Shown here one piece after another: positions 44,001 to 55,084 of a DNA stretch of 64,000 nucleotides. The stretch is from Fulvia fulva (taxonomy: Eukaryota; Ascomycota; Dothideomycetes; Mycosphaerellales; Mycosphaerellaceae). Positions within the stretch are counted from its first letter, which is position 1, and each line of letters opens with the position of its first letter. The translations under genes and the position numbers were made by a program. Location of the stretch: positions 4,278,001-4,342,000 of the forward strand of contig NC_063016.1 in the NCBI RefSeq assembly GCF_020509005.1, read 5' to 3'. The notes beneath the pieces were generated by a model that was not told the origin of the DNA, made no database searches, and saw nothing but the letters and a program-made list of their open reading frames with translations.

Positions 44001-45997
44001 TAGGTCTAGCGTGCTAGAACTGTTGTTTCTAGCCCAAGTTTCTGTTCCCTTTAGCGTGATCAAGTCTATTTGGGCTGTTTCCATCTGACTAATGAGCCTC
44101 CCTACTAAGAAGTGGTGTGCTAGGGTGAAGTCCGATCCCTACTTTAGGTGATAGAGGTTGAAATCTCCTATTACGATGTTGTGGTTTTGTTGGTCTATTG
44201 CTTCCGGGAGCCTTCCTAGCGTGTGTAGTTATGTGCTGCTTCTGGACTCTGGAGGTGGGTTGTATACGCTATAGATCAGGACTTGGCCTTAAGTTATTTT
44301 GAGCTGCACTGTGGTGATATCCCTGTCGGTTCTCGGCCAGGCCTGCTAGTCCTCTACTAGTACCTTCTTACTGACATAGATACAAGTTCGTGGGACTCCC
44401 TCGGTTCTGTTTATTACTACGTAGTATCTCGGGTCTCGCACAGTTGATAGAATCCTAGAGTGTGGGTTGATCTATAGTTCCTATATTGCTATAATGTGGT
44501 GTTCCTCCGGGTCTAAGGCTTGTAGAAAGCTCCTTTAGACCTTGTCTTTGCTTCTGTTCACATTATACTAAATGATTGATAGTCTGTTAGTGTGAGGCAT
44601 TAGGACATGTTTGTGTCTAGGTCCGTTTGGTCTTGCTGTTGGTCTTGCTATTGGTTTTCCCGTCCCTCCTCCTGTTCTTCCCTTTGGGGTTGGCTCCCTA
44701 TCATTTGGTTGATTCTCATTTGTCCATTGCTCTGCGCTGCCTTGTATAAGAACGTTAGTCTCCCTATTGCTAGCACTATTTATGGCTCCTCTTATGGCCG
44801 GGGTCTCTTATTCGGGTGGGTGGTTCTCTCTAGTTGTTTCTGTTCACCTACTAGGAACCTAGTTAGTGTTGTTACCCTTGCTTCCCGCGCTCTCCACTGG
44901 GCTAATAGTCTAACTAGGCATTGGTTTGACTATGCCGGGTGTTTTCTCCTATATGCTACGTATCTTGTGTCCTCCTTCCGTTTTTGGCACTCTTGGGTCG
45001 CGTGATCACTAGCACAGTGTGAGTAGACTGGTGTGGCTTTGCTACACTTTAGGGCAATATGTCCGTACTGTTGACAGTTGAAACATTAAAGGATTCTGTG
45101 GTTGCTCTAATAGATTTCTACATCTAGCCTCTCAAAGTCCTAGTACAACCCTTGGTCTAAGACCTTGTTCGCTTGCTCTAGTGTTGCAACCTATAAGATC
45201 AGCGAGGAGGCCCTCTTGCCCTCCTCTATCTTCTTCTTGACCCACGCTGTCTTTGTGATCTATAGTCCTAGTGCTGTTACCTAGTTTTGCCTCTAGAGGT
45301 TTAGTGTATCCCTTTGTGTATCAAAGGTTCGTAGGACCCTATACGCAATTACTATATACTGTTGATAGGAGACTTTCGCTGTGCTCCCGATCTTCAGTGT
45401 CCACTCCTTGTTTATTTCGAGGGCCTTCTTGTCCTATACGTATGCTATAAACAGCTTGACCCCTTTGTTGTCTGCCCTTGCCCCTACTATTCCCTTTACT
45501 CCGATCTTCTCGACTATCTCCCTCCCGGTCATCTTTCCTATCTCTTCCTTCTCTTTCTGGTCCGTAATATAGACTCGTAGTACTGTGCTTTAAGGGGGGG
45601 TGGGTTGGCTCGCGATTGTTGCCTAGGTCGTTAGGCCCTAGGTCTGTCTCGGGTCTCTTTAAGGGTTGTTTCTTGCGTTTCGTGTTGCTGCCTCGATTGC
45701 CATGTTGATCGTAGTGCTTGTTTGTCGTTTGAGCGCCTTTAGTCCCCCGAGCAGTTCGCTTATTACTCCTTTTAGTGCTCTCTCCGGAAACCTCCCTTCT
45801 TCTGCCGCTACCATCTCTTCCGCCTTCTTACAGAGCGTCCTCTACTCGTCTCCCCCTTGCTCTCGGTCGTCTACTGCCGTCGTCGTCGCCATTTTTACTA
45901 AGATATATACCCGCCTTATATAGGAAGCTATAGCCGTGCTATAGGTATATATAAGACGTAAAAGAGCCTAGTAAGGCACTATTAGACTCCGAGTTCT
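41001..45997 (-). mobile_element. LINE C: near full-length Tad1-like LINE nested in LINE A, mutated mainly on one strand
   Basis: Flanked by GCCGTATATAGA at 40989-41000 and 45998-46009. The 3' tail is GATAGATAGATT at the left. On the minus strand ORF1 starts at about 45893 (MATTTAVDDREQGG) and has two CCHC zinc knuckles (CFNCQQYGHIALKC and a second HC...H...C). An endonuclease region (about 44570-43700, with an N-x-H/GDFN-like block near 44165) and a reverse transcriptase with the F/Y-x-DD block region follow, then a C-terminal cysteine motif near 41480. Trp codons are often TAG (for example two of them near 42515-42535), while CA-containing codons survive. On the plus strand TG is plentiful and CA scarce, so mutation is one-sided. 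Length near 5.0 kb suggests a complete insertion. Confidence 0.85.
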
Positions 45998-47719
45998 GCC
46001 GTATATAGAAGTCGTAACTACCGGAAGTCCGCCCCCTATATAGACGTAGTAAGCCTCTAGTATAATACTATATTCTGTTTAGCTTTCCGTAATATTACCT
46101 ATACGTACTTCCTCTACCGTAGCGCCGGGTCTACCTATAGTCCGAGGATCCTAAGCTAATTTACCGGGTTAGTCGTATACCCCTATATCTAGATAGAAGC
46201 TTATATATTATAGAACCGTAGCCGGCGCGTAAAGTGTATTAGATTGTACTTTTCTAGGGCAAACCGAGCCCCGTACCTCCTAGCCTAGTCCTCGTAGATC
46301 TTATACTTCTCTTCTAGTAGCCTATAGTTCTCCTTAGTCGAGGAAGACTACGCTAGGATATTTGTATCGTCTACGAAGCCGCTCGTAGCGGTATTCTAGG
46401 ATTCTAGGGCTAGGAGTAGCGTCGCTATAAAGAAGAGGAACAGAATAGGTACTAGCGTTAAGCCTTACGGGATTCTAGTACAGACTACTTAAAATAGGCT
46501 TCTATACTAGCCGACTAGGATCGACGTGCTACGGTTTTAGAGGTAGGACCGTACGAAGTTAATAAGCTACTCGGGGAGTCCTTTCGACCTTAGGATATAG
46601 AGTAGCCGTAGGTATAACACGTAGTCGAAGGCTCCCGATATGTCTAGGCTAAGTAAGGAAGCCACCTTGTCCCTATTCTTATACTAGATAGCCTTTACCT
46701 AAGAGGTGATAAGTTCTATCGCGGATAGCGTCGATCGCTATAGGCGCGTACCTATCTAGGTGTCCGGGAGTAGGGAGTATTCCTCTACCGCCTCGGAGAG
46801 TCTCGTTATAACTAGCTTCTTAAGCGCCTTCCTAAGAGTATTAAGGAGCGTAATTAGGCGGTACGACTTCACCTACGTATAGTCTTCCTTTTACGGCTTA
46901 CGTAGGACTACTGTCGTCGATTATTTAAATACTATCGGGTAGTATCCGGTCTATAGGCAGGCGTTAAAGATTGCTATAACTACTAGGGCTAGTTGATCTC
47001 TATACTTCTTTAGTAGCTCGTTTAGGATCCTATCCGGCCCCGGGGCTTTCTTCGCCGGTAACTTCCTAAGTATAGCGGTAACTTCTCCCTCGGACATCTC
47101 CTATTAGACCGCGATACTAGGGACTAGGGGAGTAGAGCTGTTTATATCGCTTAGATTAGCCTCGACTAGGGGCGGGAAGAACTTACTAGCTAGTAGACGC
47201 GCCTTAGCCTCGGGGTCGCTAACCGGGCTACTAGGCGATTATAGCGCTAGGATAGAGAAGGAGGGGCCCTATATAGGGTCCTATTAGGCCTATTTCGCTA
47301 GCTTCTATATCCTCGCTAGCTTGCCGGCGATTTCTTCTACTATAGCCCTCTAGCCGACTGCTTTCTCCCTCCGTATTATAGCTTTCTTCTATTAGTATAC
47401 CTCCCTATATACGTTCTAGGCCTCCTCGCTATAGCTGCTCGTCTACACCCGGCGGGCTCTCCTTACTTCTCTTACTACCGTAGTGTACTTCGGCGTCTAG
47501 TATAGTTTAGACTATATCGTTAGTTAGGTAAGCGGAATATAAAGTAAGGTCGCTTTTCTTATTTCGTCTATTAGCCCTTAGACTGCCTCGTCTATCTCGT
47601 CTTTACTATTATATTACTACTACGTAATCTAGACTAGCCTCTCGGAGTTATCGAGGTACGCCTAGATATTAGCCTAGTAGGCCTTTCCCTAGTTTAGCTT
47701 AGGGGTTCTCGCTAGTATA
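45998..47719 (-). mobile_element. LINE A, segment 2: reverse transcriptase region (RIP-mutated)
   Basis: Continues LINE A exactly after the 12-bp duplication. 46010-46640 aligns to LINE B (RT palm: DISGAFDYVS, GIPQGSTLAP and FVDDTNILAW can be recognised through the mutations), then runs on into RT fingers and the end of the endonuclease. Nearly free of CA and TG. Ends at the Copia insertion. Confidence 0.85.
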
Positions 47720-47724
47720 CGTTA
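47720..47724. repeat. Copia target-site duplication, left copy (CGTTA)
   Basis: CGTTA here and at 53342-53346 directly flank the two LTRs. Confidence 0.9.
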
Positions 47725-47960
47725 TGTTAAGATGTAGCATCTCAAAGGGAGTCAACAATCAGGAAGTGATCTGGCAGCCTGAGGCATCCACAATGACTCA
47801 GCTTGTAGGGAGATACCTTCTCTCCCCTTTAGCTTAGATAGACATCTAACACAATCAACATATTGGTTCCTGATATATTGCTGCATGCTCGTGCTATTAG
47901 TCAGTTGAAGATTGATCTCTTACTCCACTCCGCTGCCATCCACCCGTACCTGTTTTAACA
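47725..47960 (+). repeat. 5' LTR of the Copia element (236 bp)
   Basis: Starts TGTTAAGATG and ends TTTTAACA (TG...CA). By direct reading it is identical to the 3' LTR. Confidence 0.95.
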
Positions 47961-47975
47961 GGTTATGAGCCCGGG
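47961..47975 (+). promoter_or_regulatory. Primer-binding site, initiator tRNA-Met anticodon region
   Basis: GGTTATGAGCCCGGG follows the LTR directly. It is complementary to the anticodon stem-loop of initiator tRNA-Met (which contains GGGCTCATAACC), as in Drosophila copia, where a cleaved half-tRNA primes reverse transcription. Confidence 0.7.
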
Positions 47976-48408
47976 TTTGTGCAGGAATAAGAGCAACCTA
48001 TATCAGTACAGGTTACTTGTATCCCTTGCTATCGTAGCAGAAAACATCTGGGAATCAGAAGTCTACCCCGTCTATCCTATCAAGGAGCTTAGTTCGATAC
48101 TAAGTGATAGGTAACCCAGACAAGGACTCTGTGCGGCTTACTCAAAGCCAATACCTTGAAGATACTCTGTAGGCAGAACTGCATCGAGATACTATCAAGA
48201 AGGACTTCAAGTAAGTCATTTGAAGCTCTGCTAGGAGAGACAGACCTGTGTCCTAGCCCCGAGACCTCACACCGCTCCTTCTTTACTTTACCAAGCAGGC
48301 CTTGGTATCCACACCTACGAACTTTCCCATTCTACACCAGAAGCCTCAGCAGGATCTGAGCCACCACCTTGGAACATACACACCTTGTTTCATTACATCC
48401 AATTCATT

Positions 48409-51400
48409 ATGGATTCATACCAAGAGAAGACAGAGGAGAAGGGAGGCAAAATCCCAATTCTTGGGAGGGACAATTGGAAGAGATGGTTCAACCTTCAGAG
48501 ATACAAGATGGAGAGCCAATCAGCATTCTTTGCAATTGATGACCTAATGGAAGTGTCTTTTGACAACATCAAGGGCAAGACTCTGAAACTCCAAGAAGAG
48601 GCTACAACCAAAGAGATCCTCAATACGCCAACATGGACAAGACACAATGCAGTATGCAACTTCAGTATCCTTAGTAGGATCACAGAAGAAGATGAATTTG
48701 AGCTTGAGGGCTCATGTGAATCTGGAAGAGCTGCTGAGAAGTGGGTGTATCTCTGGAACAAGTATAGCCAGGTGCTACCAACCCATGCACATGAGCTCAC
48801 AAAGCAATTTGTGACCTTTGAGATGAGTGAAGAGTTCACCATCAGATCTGCATGGACACACCTGGTTTCTCTTGGAAAAAGGATTGCTGATGTTGACCCA
48901 GAGGGTCAGCATTACAGGAAAGCTGATGTGAGGATGACCCAGCTCTTAAGCTCACTGCCACCTGACTACCATGTAGCCAGGGATACTATCATGGCTCAGC
49001 CAAAGATGGATCATGAAAGGACCTTAAAGATCCTTGAAGCTCAAGAAGCCAGGTTGGATCCCTCTAAGGCTGAGTATGGCATGGCAGCCACCTGGGTCAA
49101 GCCCTCAGGTCTAGCAAGACCACTCTCCTGCCTTCTCTGTGAGAAGGATCATCTGATCAAGGACTGCCCTAGTTTGCCTGAGGCAAGAAAGGTCCTTAGA
49201 TCTCATTCCCAACCACCATCTTCCCAGAATACAACACATGTCAAGAAGAAGAGAACTCCACCACCCACTTCAAGGAGGACACCAAGAGAGAAGTCCTCTA
49301 TGGAAGAACTTAAGAAAATGGTGAAGAAACTCAGCTCTGACATGCTGTCACTCCAGAAGAACCAGGCCCAGTCTTATACCTCTAAAGCAAAGAAGACTGG
49401 AAAAGGTTTCTCCGCCCAAGAGTCACCATGCAGCTCATCCCCAGAGACAATGTCTGATGATGATGAGTATGATGAAGTGGCTCACTCAACTGCAGAAGTC
49501 CAAGGCAAGTTCCCCTCGTCAGAGTGGTTACTTGACTCCTGTGCTTCATCCCATATGACTGACCAAAGCTGCCTCTTTAGATCTATGACTCCCTTGACAA
49601 GGAAGAAATGGATCAAAGTGGGAGGTGGGTTTTTATTGGCCACTCATATTGGGAATGCAGAGATGAGTGGGAGAGCTGGCAGAAAAGTTGTTTTGGAAGA
49701 TGTCCTGCTTGTACCCAAGCTAGGAGTGAACCTGGTTTCATGGAACCAGTTTAGCAAGCAGTTTGGTGTGCAACCTCCATCATTTTCTCTTGTTTCCCCC
49801 TCTGGTGAGACTGTTGTCCAGACAAAGCTCCTTGGGGGGGTTCCATTCATTGATGAGATTTCTCCTCTCCTACAAGAACGGGCACATTACTCATCATGTG
49901 CACCACCAATGGAGAATGCCTTTGTGACTGCTCAATCAGAGACCGACCTGAAGCAGTGGGAGCTTTGGCATAGAAGATTTGCACACTTTGGGAAGAATTT
50001 GCTCCAGAATCTTCACAAGGTAACAGACTTGAAAGAACCCATTCCTATCCCTAAGGATGGCTTTCACCAGTGCAGAGTATGCTCAATAGCAAAGATGAAG
50101 AAGTACAAAGGCAAAGTTACAGAGAGAAGACCTGAAAGACTTGCCCTTGTATCTATTGACATATGTGGCCCACTACCAATCTCAAGACTAGGATTCAAAT
50201 ACTGGCTTGAGATTGTTGACAACTTCTCTAGGAAGAAGTGGACCTTTCCTCTTAGGAAAAGAGAAGATGCTCCAGTTGCTCTCCAGAACTGGAAGATCAA
50301 AGCAGAGAGGAAATCATCAGCGCAGCTGAAAGCAGTAAGACTTGACAATGCAAAAGAACTTATTGCATTAGTGAAGCAGTGGGAGAAGGATTTGGGGATT
50401 GGGCTCGAGCCGACTGAGGCATACAACTCTCTACAGAATGGACCAGTTGAGAGGTCAATACAAACCTCAGAGGACTCTATAAGGGCAATGCTTGAAGAGG
50501 CTAAAATGCCGGTTGAATTTTGGCCTGAAGCACTAGAGGCCCAAACTTATATGAGGAACAAACTGCCAAATGGCCCAGATTACGATGGGTTCAAGGTTTC
50601 ACCAGATGAGGCTTTTGATGGTATCAAACCGACCATCAACCATTTGAAAGTTTGGGGATGCAAAGCTGTTGTCTATATGGACACAAGATCCCAACCTCAA
50701 TGGGCAAGAAGTGACAAGCTAATGAATAGGGGTAAAGAAGCAGTGTTTATTGGGTATGTTGAAAACACAGCTAAAGCCTGGCTCTTTTGGGAACCAGACA
50801 TGAGAGCTGTTAAACAACACACACATGCAGACTTCTTTGAGGACCAGCCTGGAGGTGATATGGGTCTCAATGTTCCAACATTGAATCTACCAAGCAGTGC
50901 ACCAGCTAGGAAGCCCTTAGGAAGGCCGAGGAAGAACGTATCCTTAGGACAATCTACCTACCATTCAGGCGTCCATCAGAGCCCCCCCGAAATAGATCAG
51001 CCAATTGAGAGCCCTAAAGTCGCTCAGCCGAGAAAGCTGTTTGTGCAACTTCCCCAGCCTCCGGAGAACGTAGGGGAATTTCAGAAAATCGATCAGCCAA
51101 TTGAGAGAAGCTCCCTAGATCCCCAGGAAATAGACGTTACTAGGTCACAAGTGACGGTCCCTAAATCATCCCTTGGAAAGAGAAAGGCTGACTATGATGT
51201 TGAGGGCTATGACATGAAACAGAAAGCCCCAAGATCCATGGTCCCTAAGCCCGAACTAACCACTGAAGTGGGAGAAGCAATGGACCTCTCAGAGAACCTT
51301 GCTGCTTTTCACCAAGCTTTCTTTGCAGCCATGCAATCAGTGGACAGTTCAATACCATGGGATAGCGAATTCCTGGAAGAAGTTGAGGAAATGGCCTTTG

Positions 51401-53040
51401 CAGCAACTGTAGAAGCCATTGCATACAAGCAAGAGGTCCCAATTCCAAAATCCTACAAGGATGCTGTGAATGACAAGAAATGGGGACATCTTTGGAAGGA
51501 AGCAATCCAAAAGGAACTAGATGCTCTACAGAGTAACAACACCTGGGAAAATTCTGTTCCACCAAAAGGAGCAAATCTGGTTACATCAAGATGGGTCTTT
51601 GATATTAAGAGAAGCATTAGTGGAGCTATTGAAAAGTTCAAGGCTAGACTAGTTGCAAGGGGCTTCTCACAGAAGTTTGGTGTTGACTTTATGGAGACAT
51701 TTGCACCTACAGTAAGACAGGACACCCTTAGGGTGTTTATGGCTATTGTGTGTAAGAAGGATCTTCATCTTCACCAAGTGGATGTGAACAATGCATTCAC
51801 AGAAAGCACCCTCCATGAAGACATCTTCATGTTACCACCACCAGGAGTTGAGCTTCCACCAAACATGGTGTTCAAAATCCTCAAAAGCTTGTATGGACTT
51901 AAGCAAGCAGCTAGAGATTGGAATCAACTCTGTGTGTCAAAGCTCAGAGAGATTGGATTCACACAGTCAGAAGTGGATCCATGCCTACTTATCCATAAGA
52001 AGAGGGAGATCATAATCCTTATACATGTGGATGACATTCCAATTGCTGCACCAAAGTTGACAGATGTTCTCTGGTTCAAAAGAGAACTTGGCAAGATCTT
52101 CAAGATCAAAGATCTAGGTGAACCTGAAAAGATCCTTGGCATGAGAGTCACAAGGGACAGGAAGAGAGGAATCCTGAAACTTGACCAAGGACACTTTGTT
52201 AGGGACAGCCTAGCCAAGATGGGAATGAACCATGAGAAGGCAGCACCTACACACTCACCCATGGACAGCTATGAGGCCCTCAAACCTTCAAGCCACATGG
52301 ATGAGAGGTGTGACAAGGCAGAGTACCAGAGTATTAATGGTACTTGGATGTGGCCAGCAACAATCACAAGGCCAGACATTGCTTTTGCCCTAGGAAGGAT
52401 GAGCTCATTTGTGAGTGACCCATCCACCTACCACATGAAGGCTTTGAAGAAGATCACTAGGTACCTAAGATCATACCCTGATCTAGGACTTCAGTTCTCA
52501 AAGTCTGGAAAAGGACACCTTATTGGATACTGTGATTCTGATTATGCAATGGACAAAGCAGACAGAGTCTCAATCCTTGGGTATGTCTTCTTCCTCTGTG
52601 GGGCACCAGTTTCTTGGATGAGCAAGAAGCAAAAGTCTGTAGCAACATCCACAATGGAGGCTGAATACATGGCTATGAATGCATGTGCGAAGCAGTCCCA
52701 ATTCCTAGCTTCACTGCTGAGGGAAATGGATTGTCCAGAGTTAGTGGGAGACTGTTCCCATCAACCAAGAATCACTGGAAACCAGGAGACTGTATCAAAT
52801 TTGAGACCAGTCCAATTAAGAGGTGACAATCAAGCTGCCCTCACCCTAGTGAAAGATGCACATGTTCATGACAAGTCGAAGCACATTGACATTGCCTATA
52901 ACGCTGTTAGGAAACTTTGGTGGAGGAGGCTTATTGCTGTTGAGTACACCCCAACCTCTGAGATGGTTGCAGACGGGTTTACAAAACCAAAGACTGGTCC
53001 ACACTTCCAGAGGTTTGTAAGCCAGCTGAACCTGTCATAA
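48409..53040 (+). CDS. Intact Ty1/Copia Gag-Pol polyprotein, 1543 aa
   Basis: One open frame from ATG 48409 (MDSYQEKTEEKGG) to TAA 53040, without frameshift between Gag and Pol. In order: Gag with zinc knuckle CLLCEKDHLIKDC (about residue 245; C-x2-C-x3-H-x4-C, one residue shorter than usual); protease WLLDSCASSHMT (about 377), with Cys where Copia normally has the Gly of D-S-G; GAG-pre-integrase HRRFAHFG...CRVCSIAKMK; integrase with D in SIDICGP, D in RLDNAKE and E in NGPVERS; reverse transcriptase RWVFDIKR, QVDVNNAF, LYGLKQAARDW and HVDD in place of YVDD; RNase H with GYCDSDYA, STMEAEYMA and VEYTPTSEMVADGFTK. It shows normal CA/TG content, unlike everything around it. It may be able to move. 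Confidence 0.95.
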   Translation: MDSYQEKTEEKGGKIPILGRDNWKRWFNLQRYKMESQSAFFAIDDLMEVSFDNIKGKTLKLQEEATTKEILNTPTWTRHNAVCNFSILSRITEEDEFELEGSCESGRAAEKWVYLWNKYSQVLPTHAHELTKQFVTFEMSEEFTIRSAWTHLVSLGKRIADVDPEGQHYRKADVRMTQLLSSLPPDYHVARDTIMAQPKMDHERTLKILEAQEARLDPSKAEYGMAATWVKPSGLARPLSCLLCEKDHLIKDCPSLPEARKVLRSHSQPPSSQNTTHVKKKRTPPPTSRRTPREKSSMEELKKMVKKLSSDMLSLQKNQAQSYTSKAKKTGKGFSAQESPCSSSPETMSDDDEYDEVAHSTAEVQGKFPSSEWLLDSCASSHMTDQSCLFRSMTPLTRKKWIKVGGGFLLATHIGNAEMSGRAGRKVVLEDVLLVPKLGVNLVSWNQFSKQFGVQPPSFSLVSPSGETVVQTKLLGGVPFIDEISPLLQERAHYSSCAPPMENAFVTAQSETDLKQWELWHRRFAHFGKNLLQNLHKVTDLKEPIPIPKDGFHQCRVCSIAKMKKYKGKVTERRPERLALVSIDICGPLPISRLGFKYWLEIVDNFSRKKWTFPLRKREDAPVALQNWKIKAERKSSAQLKAVRLDNAKELIALVKQWEKDLGIGLEPTEAYNSLQNGPVERSIQTSEDSIRAMLEEAKMPVEFWPEALEAQTYMRNKLPNGPDYDGFKVSPDEAFDGIKPTINHLKVWGCKAVVYMDTRSQPQWARSDKLMNRGKEAVFIGYVENTAKAWLFWEPDMRAVKQHTHADFFEDQPGGDMGLNVPTLNLPSSAPARKPLGRPRKNVSLGQSTYHSGVHQSPPEIDQPIESPKVAQPRKLFVQLPQPPENVGEFQKIDQPIERSSLDPQEIDVTRSQVTVPKSSLGKRKADYDVEGYDMKQKAPRSMVPKPELTTEVGEAMDLSENLAAFHQAFFAAMQSVDSSIPWDSEFLEEVEEMAFAATVEAIAYKQEVPIPKSYKDAVNDKKWGHLWKEAIQKELDALQSNNTWENSVPPKGANLVTSRWVFDIKRSISGAIEKFKARLVARGFSQKFGVDFMETFAPTVRQDTLRVFMAIVCKKDLHLHQVDVNNAFTESTLHEDIFMLPPPGVELPPNMVFKILKSLYGLKQAARDWNQLCVSKLREIGFTQSEVDPCLLIHKKREIIILIHVDDIPIAAPKLTDVLWFKRELGKIFKIKDLGEPEKILGMRVTRDRKRGILKLDQGHFVRDSLAKMGMNHEKAAPTHSPMDSYEALKPSSHMDERCDKAEYQSINGTWMWPATITRPDIAFALGRMSSFVSDPSTYHMKALKKITRYLRSYPDLGLQFSKSGKGHLIGYCDSDYAMDKADRVSILGYVFFLCGAPVSWMSKKQKSVATSTMEAEYMAMNACAKQSQFLASLLREMDCPELVGDCSHQPRITGNQETVSNLRPVQLRGDNQAALTLVKDAHVHDKSKHIDIAYNAVRKLWWRRLIAVEYTPTSEMVADGFTKPKTGPHFQRFVSQLNLS

Positions 53041-53091
53041 AAAGGTCCAAGTACTATTGACAGGAAGTGAGCAGACTGTAACCTCCCATAC

Positions 53092-53105
53092 GAGATGAGT
53101 GGGAG
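53092..53105 (+). promoter_or_regulatory. Polypurine tract of the Copia element
   Basis: Purine-rich GAGATGAGTGGGAG directly before the 3' LTR, the expected start of plus-strand DNA synthesis. It contains two T residues, so is not perfect. Confidence 0.65.
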
Positions 53106-53341
53106 TGTTAAGATGTAGCATCTCAAAGGGAGTCAACAATCAGGAAGTGATCTGGCAGCCTGAGGCATCCACAATGACTCAGCTTGTAGGGAGATACCTT
53201 CTCTCCCCTTTAGCTTAGATAGACATCTAACACAATCAACATATTGGTTCCTGATATATTGCTGCATGCTCGTGCTATTAGTCAGTTGAAGATTGATCTC
53301 TTACTCCACTCCGCTGCCATCCACCCGTACCTGTTTTAACA
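53106..53341 (+). repeat. 3' LTR of the Copia element (236 bp)
   Basis: Same sequence as the 5' LTR; followed by CGTTA. Confidence 0.95.
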
Positions 53342-54911
53342 CGTTATATCTATATCGTAATAGAGGTCCTGACTAGTATATAGTCTAACGACGCCTCGAG
53401 TTTATGTTCGATCCTATAGTAGGTTACTATATAGTAGTAGCTATCTAAGATCTAGGAGAGGTTGATCGTGCCTTAGAGTCCCCCTCTCTTCTAGGTACCT
53501 AGGTCCTTCGGGGTATTAAGGGCAATTACGTTACTCGCTATCAAGTCGAGTACTTTGTCGGCTATAGGGTACGGCTATATAAGGCTCTCCTAGGAAGGGT
53601 AGTATATATTAAAGTCTCCTACTACGATATAGTACTATTGTCTCTTAAGCGTACTGTCTAGGTGTCTATAGACCCTAAGGTCGCGGCTAGACCTCGAGGC
53701 TAGCGGTTATATATATAGGTTATGTATCTAGGTGCTACCTACGTAGAGGGAGGTAATATCGCCCCCGCCTTCTTCGTCTACGTAGTATACTACCTCCTAG
53801 TCGGATTCTAGTATGTCCTTACTAATATAGAAGCACGTACGGGGTCTACCGTCGCCTCCTAGGTATGTCGTATAGCCTAGTAACTTATAGGTCGTTAGTC
53901 TCTTATAGTACGGGTTAATCTATAGCTCCTAGATTACTAGGACGTAGTAGACGTACGGGTCCGCCTCGTATAGGAAATAGTTCTAGACTATATCCTTACT
54001 ATAGTTAACGTTATACTAGATAATACTAAGCGTATCGAGGCTAGTTATCGGCATTAACAATTATTTCCTCTATAGCGTCCTATGTCCTACTACCTTATAC
54101 ATCCTAGTCTACGCGTATTGGCTATATACTAAAGGGGAGCCGGGCCTAGTTAGATTCCCTCGCCGTAGCTAGTAGAGTACGTAGCCTCCCGTACGCCCTA
54201 GGTTATATATCCTTTATATTATTCTCGGCCCTAGGGCGCTTATACCCGACCGCCGCTAGCTAGTTCCGGTATAGACTAGCCTTATAGTCGCCGTAGAATC
54301 TTAGGGCGACGGTTCTGTTTGTAATTGCCTTGTTTTTTGCCAGTTTCCGCTATAGGCATTCCGCGCTATACGATAGGTAGTACCCTAAACAGTTCGCGTA
54401 CCGTCTCGTAGCTAATATATAGTCCCTAGATATATAGTCTCCTATATAGTTCGAGTAGGCCTACTTGTTTATATACGTATAGGTTTAGTGTCTATACTGT
54501 TAGTATTTAAAGTATTAGAGGACACGAAAGGATAAGGAGTACTTTTCTACTATCTTAAGGCTATATTACTAGATTAGGCCTTGTTCTATCGCTAGATCTA
54601 CCGCTTTCGCGTCTTATAGCTATACTATTAGCGCCGAGGCCTTCTTGCCTTCTAGCTATTTCCTATAGAGCTAAGTCGCCTTCTAGATTAGAGAGTTAAG
54701 AGTGACCGGGTTGTCCTCTTAGAGAGTACGTAGGTAACCTTAGTTAGTTAGGTCGAACTCCTTAGGTATGTCGTAGACTAGGATCGTAAATTGCTTCGTT
54801 AAGACCTTTGCTAATACCGTAACCTTAGATGCCTACTATAGCTATACCTCTAGGTACCTCCTAGTAGTAGTAGAGCTAGTATAGATCTATAGAGTACCGT
54901 TAGACTATTAG
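53342..54911 (-). mobile_element. LINE A, segment 3: endonuclease and ORF1 C-terminal region (RIP-mutated)
   Basis: Minus strand. The left part is an APE-type endonuclease (a GDFNIYY-like block near 53600). The right part is ORF1 with a zinc-knuckle region near 54480-54350 whose Cys codons are partly changed, and a conserved ORF1 stretch ending in a segment like VLAKVLTKQFTILVYDIPKE near 54770-54830. CA and TG are almost absent. Ends at the 15-bp target copy CCGTTAGACTATTAG (54897-54911). Confidence 0.75.
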
Positions 54912-55084
54912 ATAGATAGATTTGTCATTCCCCTGTTCTAGGACCCTATCCGGCCTATGCAGGTATATATCTATTGTTATGTACAAAGGGAAACCCGAAT
55001 AGGTGAAAACCCTTCCCGCCCCCGACTACTCCTTGTCTAGATTAGCTTTCCCTCTGAACGTACGTAGTCCATGTCACTACCCCG

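Larger units (their letters stand above)
47725..53341 (+). mobile_element. Complete Ty1/Copia LTR retrotransposon nested in LINE A
   Basis: 5617 bp with two 236-bp LTRs, PBS, intact polyprotein, purine-rich tract and a 5-bp target duplication. Identical LTRs and lack of RIP mutations show an insertion younger than the mutation of LINE A. The 5' leader between the PBS and ATG is about 430 bp. Confidence 0.95.

Noticed and set aside
42373..45923. Plus-strand ORFs in LINE C
   Set aside because: They survive because sense TGG to TAG changes do not create stops on the opposite strand; the real coding strand is minus.
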